This document shows positions 35,571 through 45,853 of a stretch of DNA of 64,000 bases, piece after piece. Position 1 is the first letter of the stretch; every line of letters starts with the position of its first letter. The stretch is from Bacteroidetes bacterium OLB12. Lineage in GTDB: Bacteria > Bacteroidota > Bacteroidia > Cytophagales > Cyclobacteriaceae. The stretch lies in the NCBI GenBank assembly GCA_001567185.1, contig LNFR01000110.1:1-64000 (forward strand). Reading direction: 5' to 3'. A program made the position numbers and the translations under genes. The notes under the pieces are model-generated. The model ran no database searches, had not been told where the DNA came from, and saw nothing but the letters and a program-made list of their open reading frames with translations.

Positions 35571-36263
35571 TTAATTCAATCGCTTCGCTACTTCATCCCA
35601 GTTTACTACATTCCACCAATTGGCAACATATTCGTTGCGTTTGTTCTGATATTTCAAATAGTAAGCATGTTCCCAAACATCTAATGCCAGTAAAGGAGTG
35701 CCCTTTAGTTCGCTAACATCCATCATCGGATTATCCTGATTGGGTGTGCTGCCAATTTTCAGAGTATTGCCATCTTTCACCAGCCAGGCCCATCCCGATC
35801 CAAAGCGTGTCATAGCGGCTTGTGTAAACTGTTCTTTGAATTTATCCATGGATCCGAAAGCTCCGGTAAGTGCTTCAGCTATTTTGCCGGAAGGAGCACC
35901 CCCTGCGGGCTTCATGCTTTGCCAGAAAAAATTATGATTCCAGGCACCGCCACCATTGTTACGTGCCTTAGCCGATAGTTTGGATATGTTGGCAAAAAAA
36001 TCTTTTTCTGAGTAGGTAATGTTTTCAGCGGCAATGGCATCGTTCACATTCTTGATGTAGGCAGTATGATGTTTGCCATAGTGAATTTCCATTGTAAGCG
36101 CATCAATGTTTGGTTCCAGTGCATTGGTTGCATACGGTAAGGCTACTTGTTTAAACTGAAGCGCATACGGTGTTTCATGCGCCAGAACGGATGCGGGCAC
36201 AGCCAATACCGCTGCTGCGGTTACGGTCTGTTTTACAAATTCTCTTCTATTGATTGTTTCCAT
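35571..36263 (-). CDS. Fe/Mn superoxide dismutase, exported
   Basis: This enzyme dismutates superoxide. Metal ligands are in IHYGKHHTAYI, HNFFWQSM and DVWEHAYYL, the normal His-His-Asp-His set. Unlike cytoplasmic SOD, it begins with an export signal containing NRREFVKQTVTAAAVLAVPA, a twin-arginine-type signal, so it is probably folded inside and exported by Tat. Start ATG 36263 is chosen over 36287 because it places the RR pair near the N-terminus. Mature length, about 205 aa, is normal. Fe and Mn types cannot be told apart by eye here. Confidence 0.9.
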   Translation of the reverse strand: METINRREFVKQTVTAAAVLAVPASVLAHETPYALQFKQVALPYATNALEPNIDALTMEIHYGKHHTAYIKNVNDAIAAENITYSEKDFFANISKLSAKARNNGGGAWNHNFFWQSMKPAGGAPSGKIAEALTGAFGSMDKFKEQFTQAAMTRFGSGWAWLVKDGNTLKIGSTPNQDNPMMDVSELKGTPLLALDVWEHAYYLKYQNKRNEYVANWWNVVNWDEVAKRLN

Positions 36264-36372
36264 GGTGCAACTGATTTTGAAGTTCATTAAATCTGACCAA
36301 TATCATGCCCAACTTTTGGTATGTGTGTAAATTTATAGAAAATAATTAGATTGTGATTTAATTAGTACATGT

Positions 36373-37344
36373 ATGGCAGATATCTTGTTTGATGAAATAC
36401 CTTCCCTTGATTTGGCTGATTTTACGAGTGGCGATCCGCATCGAAAAAACAAATTCGTGCAGCAATTGGGTGATGCGTACAATAATATCGGGTTTGTGGC
36501 TATTAAGAACCACTACTTACCCGATGAACTTTCTGCAACCCTCTATAGTACCATCAAGAAATTTTATGCCTTGCCGGATGCGGTTAAACAGAAGTATGAG
36601 ATACCAGGATTGGCTGGTCAGCGCGGTTATATTGGGAAAGGTAAAGAACATGCCAAAGGCAGAAACACCGGTGATCTGAAAGAGTTTTATCATGTGGGGC
36701 AGGAAGTGCTGGATAACGACCCGATTAAGAAAGAATATCCGGATAATGTATGGCCTGCCGAGATACCGGAATTTAAAGAGATAGCACTGGAAGTTTACGG
36801 TCGATTGCAAAAGACCGGAGTGCAAATGTTAAGAGCCATTGCGTTATATCTGAATCTTCCGGAGGATTATTTTGATGCAAAGGTTCATCATGGTAATAGT
36901 ATTTTAAGACCCATCCATTATTTCCCCATTGAAGATCCGGATTCAGTACCGGAAGATGCGGTACGCGCTGCCGAGCATGGTGATATAAACCTGATAACCT
37001 TGTTGATGGGTGCCAGTGCCGATGGATTACAAGTATTGCGAAGAGATGGCAAGTGGATTCCTATAACAGCATTACCCGAACAATTGGTGGTTAACGTAGG
37101 GGATATGCTGGAACGTCTTACAAATAAAAAATTAAAATCAACCATACACCGCGTTGTAAATCCGCCCCGGCACCTGATGAACACCCCACGTTATTCCATT
37201 CCATTCTTTATGCATCCGCGTTCAGAAATGGATCTTACAGCACTACCCTCGTGCGTAGATGCCCAACACCCCAAACTTTGGGACGACATTACAGCCGGAG
37301 AGTTTTTGAATCAGCGTTTACGCGAAATTGGTTTGAAAAAGTAA
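36373..37344 (+). CDS. Isopenicillin-N-synthase-like 2OG-Fe(II) dioxygenase
   Basis: This 323-aa non-haem iron enzyme has the two-histidine-one-carboxylate set: H and D in EHGDINLITLLMG, and H in STIHRVVNPP. The 2-oxoglutarate-type Arg and Ser are in TPRYSIPFFMHP. The N-domain SLDLADFTSGDP and GFVAIKNHYLPDEL is typical. The family oxidises small molecules, including plant and bacterial secondary metabolites, and the substrate cannot be inferred. The chromate transporter begins 3 bases after its stop. Confidence 0.9.
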   Translation: MADILFDEIPSLDLADFTSGDPHRKNKFVQQLGDAYNNIGFVAIKNHYLPDELSATLYSTIKKFYALPDAVKQKYEIPGLAGQRGYIGKGKEHAKGRNTGDLKEFYHVGQEVLDNDPIKKEYPDNVWPAEIPEFKEIALEVYGRLQKTGVQMLRAIALYLNLPEDYFDAKVHHGNSILRPIHYFPIEDPDSVPEDAVRAAEHGDINLITLLMGASADGLQVLRRDGKWIPITALPEQLVVNVGDMLERLTNKKLKSTIHRVVNPPRHLMNTPRYSIPFFMHPRSEMDLTALPSCVDAQHPKLWDDITAGEFLNQRLREIGLKK

Positions 37345-37347
37345 GCC

Positions 37348-38555
37348 GTGAAATCAGGAATACGGTATAGCGAATTTCTAAAAGACGTATTCCTGCTATC
37401 AGTAACTTGTTTTGGAGGGCCGCAGGCACACCTTGCACATTTTCAAAATGTGCTGGTTCAAAAACGCAAGTACATTACCGAAGAAGAATTGATTGAACTG
37501 AATGCCTTGTGCCAGGTATTGCCTGGTCCCAGTTCTACCCAAACACTTTCATCGATTGGTTATCGGTTGGGCGGTGCCAAATTGGCTTATCTCACTTTGC
37601 TAATCTGGCTCATACCTTCTGTAGCTATCATGACGGTGGCTGGTATTCTTATCAATAGCTTTGCCAACAAACATTCATCTCTGGAGTTTACCCGCTTCAT
37701 TCAACCCATGGCCGTTGGGTTTGTGGCTTATGCCGCCTATTCCATCAGTTTGAAGACGGTAACAACCATGCGGGGTGCAGTAATTATGATCCTGGCCGGA
37801 GTTGCCACCTACTTCAGCAAATCGCCTGTTGTTTTTCCGTTAATTCTGTTAGGAGCAGGATTGATAACCGCCCTAAACTATAAAGCCCACCCCCGGCAAG
37901 AGAAACAAAAATTTGATGTGTCGTGGGCTAACTTTTTTTTTATGGGGCGGTGTTTTGGTTTTTGCTGCCTTGCTGGGTGCCGCTACCAAATCGATACCTG
38001 AATTTTTGCCAGTGCGTTTGTTCGAAAATTTTTATCGAAACGGAAGTTTGATTTTTGGCGGTGGGCAAGTGCTTACACCTATGTTGTACACCGAATTTGT
38101 GCAATACGCGCCAAAGCAATATCTCACATCCGAAGAATTTCTTTCCGGCTATGCGTTTGTGCAAGGATTGCCCGGCCCGGTGTTTTCATTCAGTTCGTAC
38201 ATTGGAGCACTTGCTATGCGCGATTACGGAGTAGCAGGTGAAATAGCAGGCGCTGTTATGTCGGCCGCAGGTATTTTTTTACCAGGCACCTTTCTGATTT
38301 TTTTTAATTCGTATTTGGGAGAGTTTGAAAAAATTCAGACCCATCCGCGCTTCACTGGAGGGGATAAATGCTGCCAATGCGGGGTTGGTTGCGGCAGCTG
38401 CTGTGTTGTTATTTCAGCCGTTGGTAACAGATCCCTATGTATCAATTATTACAAACATTGGATTTGTAGTGGGTACTTTTCTGCTTACAGCCTTTACCAA
38501 AATACCTGCGTGGGCAATTATTTTGATTGGCCTTGGGTGTGGACTTGTTTTGTAA
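37348..38555 (+). CDS. chrA: Chromate transporter ChrA, frameshifted twice
   Basis: This inner-membrane CHR-family transporter spans about 400 aa after repair. It has two homologous halves, each starting with the family motif: SVTCFGGPQAHLAHF and LIFGGGQVLTPMLYTEF, and each has a QVLPGPSSTQ or VQGLPGPVFSF element. The first break lies in a run of nine T (37933-37941), the second near 38344-38350 between EFEKIQTHPR and SLEGINAANAGLVAAAAVLL. The start is GTG at 37348. Family members export chromate; the number of breaks leaves the possibility of a real pseudogene. Confidence 0.85.
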
Positions 38556-38570
38556 CAACATTGATCAAAA

Positions 38571-38603
38571 TAAAAAAACCCGGACATTGCCCGGGTTTTT
38601 TTG
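38571..38603. terminator. Bidirectional terminator
   Basis: The stem AACCCGG/CCGGGTT is flanked by A7 on the left and T7 on the right, so it terminates both directions. It separates the convergent chrA and tonB genes. Confidence 0.85.
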
Positions 38604-38623
38604 TTGTGTTACAAATTAATTTC

Positions 38624-39301
38624 TTATCCAAGTTTAAAGATAATCGGAATAACCATTTTCTGACGAACTGGCTTTCCTCTTTGTTTACCTGGCTTCCAGG
38701 ATGGTGCACTTTGTACCACGCGTACGGCTTCTTCATCGCAACCAGCACCAATACCTTTAATTGCTTTTACATCTACAATGGATCCATCGCGGTTTACAAC
38801 AAACTCAACAAACACGCGGCCTTCCACACCCATCCTACGGGCCTGAGCCGGATACTTCATTTTTTCTGACACGTACTTATAAAAAGCAGGCATGCCTCCC
38901 TTGGGTTCCGCGGTTTCTTCCACCACACTAAAGATCTGATCAACATCTTCTTTTTCTTCCACAACCGGGGCAACTACTACCTGCTCCACTTTGGTTTCCT
39001 CCGTTACCTCCACATCAAACTTAAGTTGAATGTCTTCTTTAATTTCTTCTTCGTCCGGAACCTCAACAATTTGAGGCTGTTGAATTACGGGTGCGGGTGG
39101 CGGTGGCTGCTCGGTTGGCGGCACCTCAATCATCTCTTCAAAAACGTTGGTGTTCTTGCCTTGAAGGTCAACCATCTTTTCGTCATAGCTTTTCCATTCA
39201 AAAGCCATGAATGTGATACCAAGCGTTACCAAAAGCCCTATGCTAAAGAAAAAGGTTGACTTTTTGGTTAAATCCGCTTTATCGGTCTTTTTAGCTTCCA
39301 T
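38624..39301 (-). CDS. tonB: Energy transducer TonB
   Basis: This 225-aa protein links the ExbBD proton motor to outer-membrane receptors. It has a single membrane segment near residues 15-35 (FFFSIGLLVTLGITFMAF), a proline- and acid-rich periplasmic linker (PPTEQPPPPAPVIQQP) and the TonB C-terminal domain (YPAQARRMGVEGRVFVEFVV, VRVVQSAPSWKPGKQRGKPV). Bacteroidota have many TonB copies. No exbBD lies nearby. Confidence 0.92.
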   Translation of the reverse strand: MEAKKTDKADLTKKSTFFFSIGLLVTLGITFMAFEWKSYDEKMVDLQGKNTNVFEEMIEVPPTEQPPPPAPVIQQPQIVEVPDEEEIKEDIQLKFDVEVTEETKVEQVVVAPVVEEKEDVDQIFSVVEETAEPKGGMPAFYKYVSEKMKYPAQARRMGVEGRVFVEFVVNRDGSIVDVKAIKGIGAGCDEEAVRVVQSAPSWKPGKQRGKPVRQKMVIPIIFKLG

Positions 39302-39395
39302 ACGCGAAATCTTTACAGTTTAGGAAATTCAAATATAGTAATAGAATACACTTACCGCTCACCAGTCACACAAAATCCAGAATTTTTTAGCGAAA

Positions 39396-40133
39396 TTATT
39401 TGCGGTTGCCGTAGAACATTGTGAAAAATACGGTGGGGAAGATGGCTTTATTCTCGGTGGAGGGCATTATTTCCACTTTTTTGAAGTATGAATCTACCAA
39501 AACGCCAACCTCAAACCCTGTAACCTGCGATTTCAAAAAGCCCAGTTCGAAGTTAATGGCAGCCTTCAGATTGGTGCCCAATTGTATTTTGGATTCAGCA
39601 ATCCCCTCAAAAAGGTTACCGGTACCCAAAATATTGGAGTAAAAATGATTTGGGTTGTTGGGGTCGTATTGCTCGCGGATAGATGCCCAAATGCTATTAT
39701 CTATTGTTCTTTCAATATAGTATGGGGCTACAATGCCCAGGCTTGGCCCGGCCGCAAACACAGCTTTTATTTCTACGCCTTGCTGGGGTGCCTTTGAGAA
39801 CAAAATTAAATCGCGGCCGTATTGAAAGCGCAAGGCGTACAAGTAGTTACTTTTTCCATATATGAAAAAGTTACCCGTATAAACCGAACTATGCCTTACT
39901 TCTTGCGGGTGCTTTACATTCATAATCTCCAACCCAAAGGTTTCGAGCATATTTTGGTTAAGCTTGCGGGCTTTTTTAAACACGAAGCCGCCAATAAGCC
40001 CTCCGGCCGAGTTTTTATTAATTCCCCAGGTAAATTCTGAATTGTACTCGTAACTATCCTGGGTTTGTGCCTGTGCCGAAATTACAGCCCCCAGCAGTAA
40101 GCCAATGAGTAGCAGGTTAAAAATTTGTTTCAT
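39396..40133 (-). CDS. Outer-membrane barrel-like protein, unknown
   Basis: This 245-aa protein has a signal peptide ending ISAQAQ. The rest is beta-rich (for example SSVYTGNFFIYGKSNYLYAL and GVEIKAVFAAGPSLGIVAPY), with the C-terminus VFFTMFYGNRK. It resembles other Bacteroidota surface barrels of no assigned function. Upstream is the divergent osmC-like gene. Confidence 0.55.
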   Translation of the reverse strand: MKQIFNLLLIGLLLGAVISAQAQTQDSYEYNSEFTWGINKNSAGGLIGGFVFKKARKLNQNMLETFGLEIMNVKHPQEVRHSSVYTGNFFIYGKSNYLYALRFQYGRDLILFSKAPQQGVEIKAVFAAGPSLGIVAPYYIERTIDNSIWASIREQYDPNNPNHFYSNILGTGNLFEGIAESKIQLGTNLKAAINFELGFLKSQVTGFEVGVLVDSYFKKVEIMPSTENKAIFPTVFFTMFYGNRK

Positions 40134-40201
40134 ACCAACCGCGTTCGTTCCTTTCGAGGAATTAAAAGTAAAATAACTAACGCAGAAAAAATAGAGTTGT
40201 T

Positions 40202-40609
40202 ATGGCAATTATGGGAACAGTTGAGTACCTGGGAGGCCTTCGTACGGAAGCAAAACACCTGAAATCGGGAAATTTGATAGTTACGGATGCACCACCCGAT
40301 AATAACGGCCGGGGCGAAGCTTTTAGTCCTACCGATCTTGTTAGTGCCGCGTTATGCAGTTGCATGATGACGATAATGGGTATAGTAGCCGAACGCGAAG
40401 GAGTGGATTTGAAGGGGCTAACTGCCGATGTGGTGAAAATAATGGCCAGTAATCCCCGCAAAATAGCAGAGGTACAAATTACATTTTCTCACCCGGGCCT
40501 GGTGGCAACGGAAGTTCAAAAACAAAAATTGAAAAATGCAGCACACACGTGCCCGGTTGCGTTAAGCCTGGCCGAGAGTGTTAAACAAACCGTAGTGTTT
40601 AATTTTTAG
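40202..40609 (+). CDS. OsmC/Ohr family protein
   Basis: This 135-aa protein has the OsmC fold, with redox-active cysteines expected in ALCSCMMTIM (C52/C54) and C117 in AHTCPVAL. OsmC-family proteins reduce organic hydroperoxides or bind small molecules. It differs from Ohr in the N-terminal part and is nearer the YhfA/general OsmC branch. Its end overlaps the convergent ytxJ stop by 11 bases. Bacillithiol proteins in the window suggest a thiol cofactor in the cell. Confidence 0.85.
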   Translation: MAIMGTVEYLGGLRTEAKHLKSGNLIVTDAPPDNNGRGEAFSPTDLVSAALCSCMMTIMGIVAEREGVDLKGLTADVVKIMASNPRKIAEVQITFSHPGLVATEVQKQKLKNAAHTCPVALSLAESVKQTVVFNF

Positions 40610-40958
40610 TAGCCACACATTTTTCGGAAGCCTGCCTTATAGCAGCCAGGTCTATTCCGAAATGCGATTGAACATAAACCGGGTTTCCCCGATAAATCAT
40701 AATGGCTTGGGGCGACTCATGTTCAACATCAAAGTCCAATGCAATTTGATTAGATAAGGGACGGTAGGTAAGCAAGTCTAAAAAATAAGGCTTTACATCC
40801 GAAACATCCGCATTGCTCCAGTTGCGTTCTAACCGATCTAAAACAGCCCGGCTGATGGAACATCGGGTGCTGTGTTTGAAAATGAGCACGGGTTGTTGAT
40901 GCGATTCGGCCTTAATGGTTTCGAGTTGACCAGCCTCTTTAAGTTCAAGCCATTTCAT
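40599..40958 (-). CDS. ytxJ: Bacillithiol system redox-active protein YtxJ
   Basis: This 119-aa monothiol protein is thioredoxin-like. C33 lies in FKHSTRCSISRAVL, which matches YtxJ/bacilliredoxin-3-type proteins, and is followed by the cis-proline region EHESPQAIMIY. These are predicted to deglutathionylate-like, that is, debacillithiolate, target proteins. Its ATG lies right at the stop of the repeat protein's repaired frame. The bshC gene 14 kb away supports bacillithiol use. Confidence 0.88.
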   Translation of the reverse strand: MKWLELKEAGQLETIKAESHQQPVLIFKHSTRCSISRAVLDRLERNWSNADVSDVKPYFLDLLTYRPLSNQIALDFDVEHESPQAIMIYRGNPVYVQSHFGIDLAAIRQASEKCVATKN

Positions 40959-43795
40959 TTAGTCGTACAGATCTTTCCACAATTCTTTTTCCTTTTTATC
41001 GTAGCGAGGCTTACGCACTTTGTCTTTTACGGCATCGGGTTGCGTACTCTGTTTTTTGAACACCTCACTCCAAAGTAACTTGATACTGGTAAAAATGGTT
41101 CGCTCGCCTTTTACGTTGTTATCCTTGTTGTGAGCAAACGTTGCATCCGGAAAATGTTTTTGTGGTTGAATTTATTCATACGAATGTTGCCCTGGTAATC
41201 GGCAACACGGGCATAGGCCTTTCCCGGGGCAAGTACCTTAAGCGCATCTTTGTCGGCATTGGGTGCATGCCGGTAATTTTTGCTTAACCTTACTTTGCCC
41301 CCGTACACAGTAGCATCGGCAAAAGCTTTTGAGTACTTAATGGTTTTAAGCGAAGCATCGGCACTGCTCGGGTTGTGTTTATATTCCCAATAGCGTTTCA
41401 TGGTGCCCGCGTATTCGGCTGCTTTTGCAGTAGCACGCGAGGGGGGTAATCCGGCAAGTGCTTCCTTAGCCGATAGTTTGTTCTTACCTGTTTCGCGTTG
41501 TTTTACCCGGGTGGTGATATTATTTACCATGTACACATTTGCATACGGGCTATGCTTTTTCAACGCCTCCTCTACTGCATTGGGGTTGCGCACAAACTCG
41601 CGCTTAATTCTGGAAAGCCTGATCTTGCCCGAGTAAGCAATATCACTTGCTTGCTTACCCGTTGGGATGCGGGGAGGCAAGGGTTGTTCCTTGTTGTTCC
41701 ATAACTGGCCACTGATACTACCACCCCCTTTTTCCGGTTTGCGGGTACGATCATATCCAGCCCAATCATATCCTTCGCGACTAAAAGATTTTTTTACCAA
41801 GGGCAAATTCCCCTGAAACTGAGCCGCTTTGCTGCCTGAAAACTTTGCAGGTAAAGGTTGTTCCTTATTATTCCACAACTGGCCACTAATGCTTCCTCCT
41901 CCCTTTAAAGGTTTACTCGCTTTGGTGTACCCAGCCCAGTCATATCCTTCGCGGCTAAATGATTTTTTACGCATGCGGATATCACCACTGTATCCATAAC
42001 CTGCCTGGCTGAATTGTTTCGGACCTTGTCTTAGGTTACCCTGAAAAGTTGCAATACGAGCTGATACTGACCCGGGCGTTTTTACTGCAATAGGCTGACC
42101 CTTATTATTCCACGATCCACTGATGCTACCTCCACCCTTAAGAGGCCGGGCAGCTTTTATGTTGCCGGTATAGCTCAATCCATCCTGGCTAAAGGTATGC
42201 GTTGCTCTGCTTCTGGGTAAAAAGCCCTTGTAGTTACCTTGAAACCGTGCTGCCCGCTGATCTAATGGCTGCCGCACAGCTATAGGCAGGTGGTTATTAT
42301 TTCGGTTAAAGCCGCTGATGCTGCCACCTCCCTTGGGTTGCCGGTGCGAAGGAATATTGCCGGAATAACTTAAGCCCGCATTGCTAAAGCCCCGCTCGCT
42401 TCGTCTTATTGTTCCGCGATAATTGGCCTGCAAACTGGCTGCCCGTGGATTGCCCGGAGCGCGAACGGCAATTGGTGAATTTTGCCCTCGCTTCATTTGA
42501 GCAGTTATACTTCCACCTCCTTTTATTGGTTTAATTCCGCGCAGTTTACCCAGGTCTTTTCGGATAAAATTAGCGTTGGCACCGGGTGCCTTTGCCATAA
42601 GGGGCTGGTTCGACCGGTATTTTCCGGTTACAGATCCTCCACCTTTTTCGGGTTTAATCCCTTTCAGCTTTGCGAAATCGCGCTTCATAAAATTACCACC
42701 AATACCAGGTTTGCGAGGGGGCAATGGAGTGTTTGACTTGTACTTTCCGGTAACGGACCCTCCGCCTTTTTCTGGCTTAATGCCCCGTAGCCTGGCGAAA
42801 TCCTGCTTCATGTAGTTGCCACCTATACCTGGTTGACGGGCCGGTAAAGGTTTGTTCGATCGAAACATGCCACTTACAGAACCGCCACCTTGTTTTCGTT
42901 TATTTCCGCTTATGCCTGTTAAATCTTTTCTGATCAAACGAGCACTGAAGCCGGGTAAAATTTTTGGACTCTCACCGTGTTGGCCAGCAACCTGGTTATC
43001 GCGGCCGGCACTCTTGCGAATGGCATGGCCCGAAATGTCACCCTTCCATGCACGTTCACCGCGCCTGGAGGCTGTGGCATAACCTGAGCGAAAAGTGCCT
43101 TTGTAGGCCCGGTCGCCACGATCATTACGACCATAGTAAGGGTTATCGGCTTTAACAAGGGGATTTGCCGGGGTGCGAAAGTTTTTGGTTCGCAATGGTC
43201 TGCCGGCCAGGTCGGTAGTAATAGCGCGTTCGCCTTTCGAGTATTTTCCCCAATACACATTTTTGCGACCACGGGTTACATAGGCTTGTGAGTTGGAACG
43301 CGGTGTAATTCTTTTTTTGCGACCGGGTGGATCCTGCCGGGTTTGTAATCGCGCCAAGCGCGAAAGTTCTTTGCGGTTGTTGTATGCCCTTTCGGGCGAT
43401 TTGGACGAGTGATTAACAAAGGGCCCTTTTTGCGGATAGATGTTTGCACGACCGGCATTGATAGGTTTAGACCGAATGCCTAACGGCCTGCCGCCAATGG
43501 GTTGGCCTGCGCGGTCGCCCGATTTGCCTCTTGCTTTGCGCGATGCGTTTGAAATTTGTACTGCGCGTTGTGCTGAAGATTGATTTGCATGGCGGAGTTT
43601 ATACCCGGCCAGGTCGCGTGTGGTAGCTTTTTCTTTTTTCTTTACCGACTTAGCCCGGTTTTGCCGGATAACAGTTTTGTTATTAATGGGTCGCTTATCC
43701 TGCGCAAAAACTTCTGAAGCCCCCAGGCAAAGCAAAGCCATGAATCCCGTAAGGATATACCGGCATAATGACTTTGGGAAAATAATCGGCTTCAA
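40959..43795 (-). CDS. Large basic exported repeat protein, frameshifted near the end
   Basis: This is about 945 aa after repair, with a signal peptide (MKPIIFPKSLCRYILTGFMA, ending EVFAQ). It is very rich in Lys, Arg, Gly and Ser. Residues of about 290-680 hold eight units centred on GGGS followed by V/I-S/T-G or A. Short motifs of the form aromatic-x-G-x-I/L/M (SYSGNI, SYTGNI, AYSGKI, EYAGTM, DYQGNI) recur more than a dozen times, and the C-terminal third repeats NPxAxxxALK-type segments (NPSSADASLK, NADKDALK). The frame breaks near 41149-41154; the last part, PDATFAHNKDNNVKGERTIF, then ends ELWKDLYD just before ytxJ. The family is not recognised. A cell-surface structural role is a guess. 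Confidence 0.7.
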
Positions 43796-43871
43796 AATAT
43801 GGGCAATAAACAGGCTAAGATAAGGAAAAAGCGGATTACGCTTCTTACCGTGATTTAACGTAGTAATTGCA

Positions 43872-45853
43872 TTAGAATTTCAACAGCATTTCAATTCGGT
43901 TTTTCAACCGTCCCTTCGGTAAAAAATTTTGCTCCAGTGTGGCAACAAATGGAATGGCTGTATCTAAACTGGCTTCGCGCATTACGGGCGCATCCAGGTA
44001 TTGAAAAGCATGTTCACTAATCCACGCGGCTATTTCGGCACCAATCCCTCCGGTAAGGGTATCTTCATGCAACACCAACACGCGATGGGTTTTCTTTACC
44101 GTTTCTAACACCGCTTCTTTATCCCATGGCAATAACGTGCGCAGATCCAGCACATCGGCCGAAACACCGGGTAATTGTTGAAGTATCTCCTGGGCCCAAT
44201 GTACACCCATGCCATAGGTAACAATGGAAAGATCATTGCCTTCGTTTACTAATTTTGCTTTGCCAATCTCAACAGTATAGTAGTCATCAGGGATGTGGGC
44301 CTTGATGGATCGGTATAAAAGTTTGTGTTCGAAATAGAGGTAAGGATTGGGATCGTTAAAGGCAGCACACAACAATCCCTTGGCATCGTACGGGTTGGAT
44401 GGGTACACAATTTTTAAACCGGGTGTGTGAAAGAACCAGGCTTCGTTGCTTTGACTGTGAAACGGGCCGGCTGCAGTACCGGCACCGGTTGGCATACGCA
44501 CCACTACATCGGCCGGTTGGCCCCACCGCCAGTGGATTTTAGCCAGGTTGTTCACAATCTGGTTAAATCCTTCCGTAACAAAATCAGCAAACTGCATTTC
44601 AACCATCGCCTTCATGCCTTTAATGGAAAGACCAAGTCCGGTACCAATAATGGCCGATTCGCATAACGGTGTGTTGCGTACACGTTCTTTTCCAAACTGC
44701 TGCACAAACCCTTCTGTAATTTTAAACACACCTCCATAGTCGGCAATGTCTTGCCCCATTAACACGAGGTTATCGTGGCGCTCCATGCTTTGCCGAAGGC
44801 CATCGCTTATCGCATCGATAAAACGTTTTTCAGTTTTAGCATCGGATGCAGGTGTTATTACCGGCTGTTCAAACGGTGCGTACACATCATGCAGCTCGGT
44901 AAGGGTATTGGGTGTTGGTGGCGTTTCTTTAAATGCTTCGGCTAAACCAGCTTCAATTTCTTTCTTTAATTTTTTGCGTATGCTGTCGATCTGTTTTTGA
45001 TCGAGTAGTTTTTCCTGCACTAAAAAATTTTCGTAGTTGGTGAGGGGACCTTTTTTTACCCCACTCGTCCATTAATTTTTTTGGAACGTATTTGGTGCCC
45101 GATGCTTCTTCATGGCCGCGCATTCGGAAGGTGATACACTCCAGCAAAATGGGTTGCGGGTTAACGCGCATTTTTTCGGCTAAGGATTTTACTGTGCTGT
45201 AAACTTCCAGCACGTTATTGCCATCTACCTTTACCCCTTCTATGCCATAGCCAATGGCTTTATCAATAAACTGTTTGCATTTAAACTGTTCACTGCTAGG
45301 TGTAGAAAGTCCGTAGCCATTGTTTTCAATTACAAAAATGACGGGCAGGTTCCACACGGCAGCTACGTTTAAGGCCTCATGAAAATCGCCCTGGCTGGTG
45401 CCGCCATCGCCATTAAAAACTGCAGTAACTTTATTCTCTTTTTTCAGGAGAGAGGCCAGCGCAATCCCATCGGCCACTCCGTTTTGCGGGCCCAGGTGCG
45501 AGATCATACCCACGATGTGATGCTCATTACTTCCGAAGTGAAAGGACCGGTCGCGTCCTTTTGTAAAACCCGAACCCGGTGCCTTGCCACTGCGCAAACA
45601 GCCTGGCAAATGGAATGTTGCGGCCGGTAAATACACCCAAGTTGCGGTGCATGGGTAAAATGTACTCGTCTTGTTCTAAGGCTTGGCTAATACCTACCGA
45701 TATGGCTTCCTGACCAATGCCGCTAAACCATTTACTGATTTTGTTCTGGCGCAAAAGCACAAGCATTTTTTCTTCAATTAACCGGGGAAACAACAGGGCT
45801 TCATACAATTGAAGAAGGGTTGAATCAGAAAGTTTTTTACGTTGAAATTTCAT
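43872..45853 (-). CDS. 2-oxoacid dehydrogenase E1, alpha and beta fused, frameshifted twice
   Basis: This is about 660 aa after repair. The first half is the E1-alpha type, with SGIGQEAISVGISQAL, the TPP motif VFNGDGGTSQGDFHEALN and IENNGYGLSTP; a helical linker leads to an E1-beta half with MGQDIADYGGVFKITEGF, DFVTEGFNQIVNNLAKI, PFHSQSNEAWF and VLDLRTLLPWD. Such fusions are common in Bacteroidota and act on pyruvate or branched-chain oxoacids with E2 and E3. The first break is near 45582-45592 before GKAPGSGFTKGRD, the second in a T7 run at 45051-45057. The stop is 4 bases into the antiporter overlap (ATGA at 45850). E2/E3 are not in the window. Confidence 0.88.

Noticed and set aside
42482..43155. 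Plus-strand open frames opposite the repeat protein
   Set aside because: They mirror the repeats of the real gene and carry no protein-like features.
41400..43300. Regularly spaced repeats on the minus strand that could look like a CRISPR array
   Set aside because: The repeats keep reading frame and encode a repeated protein. Spacers are not unique and repeat units diverge.
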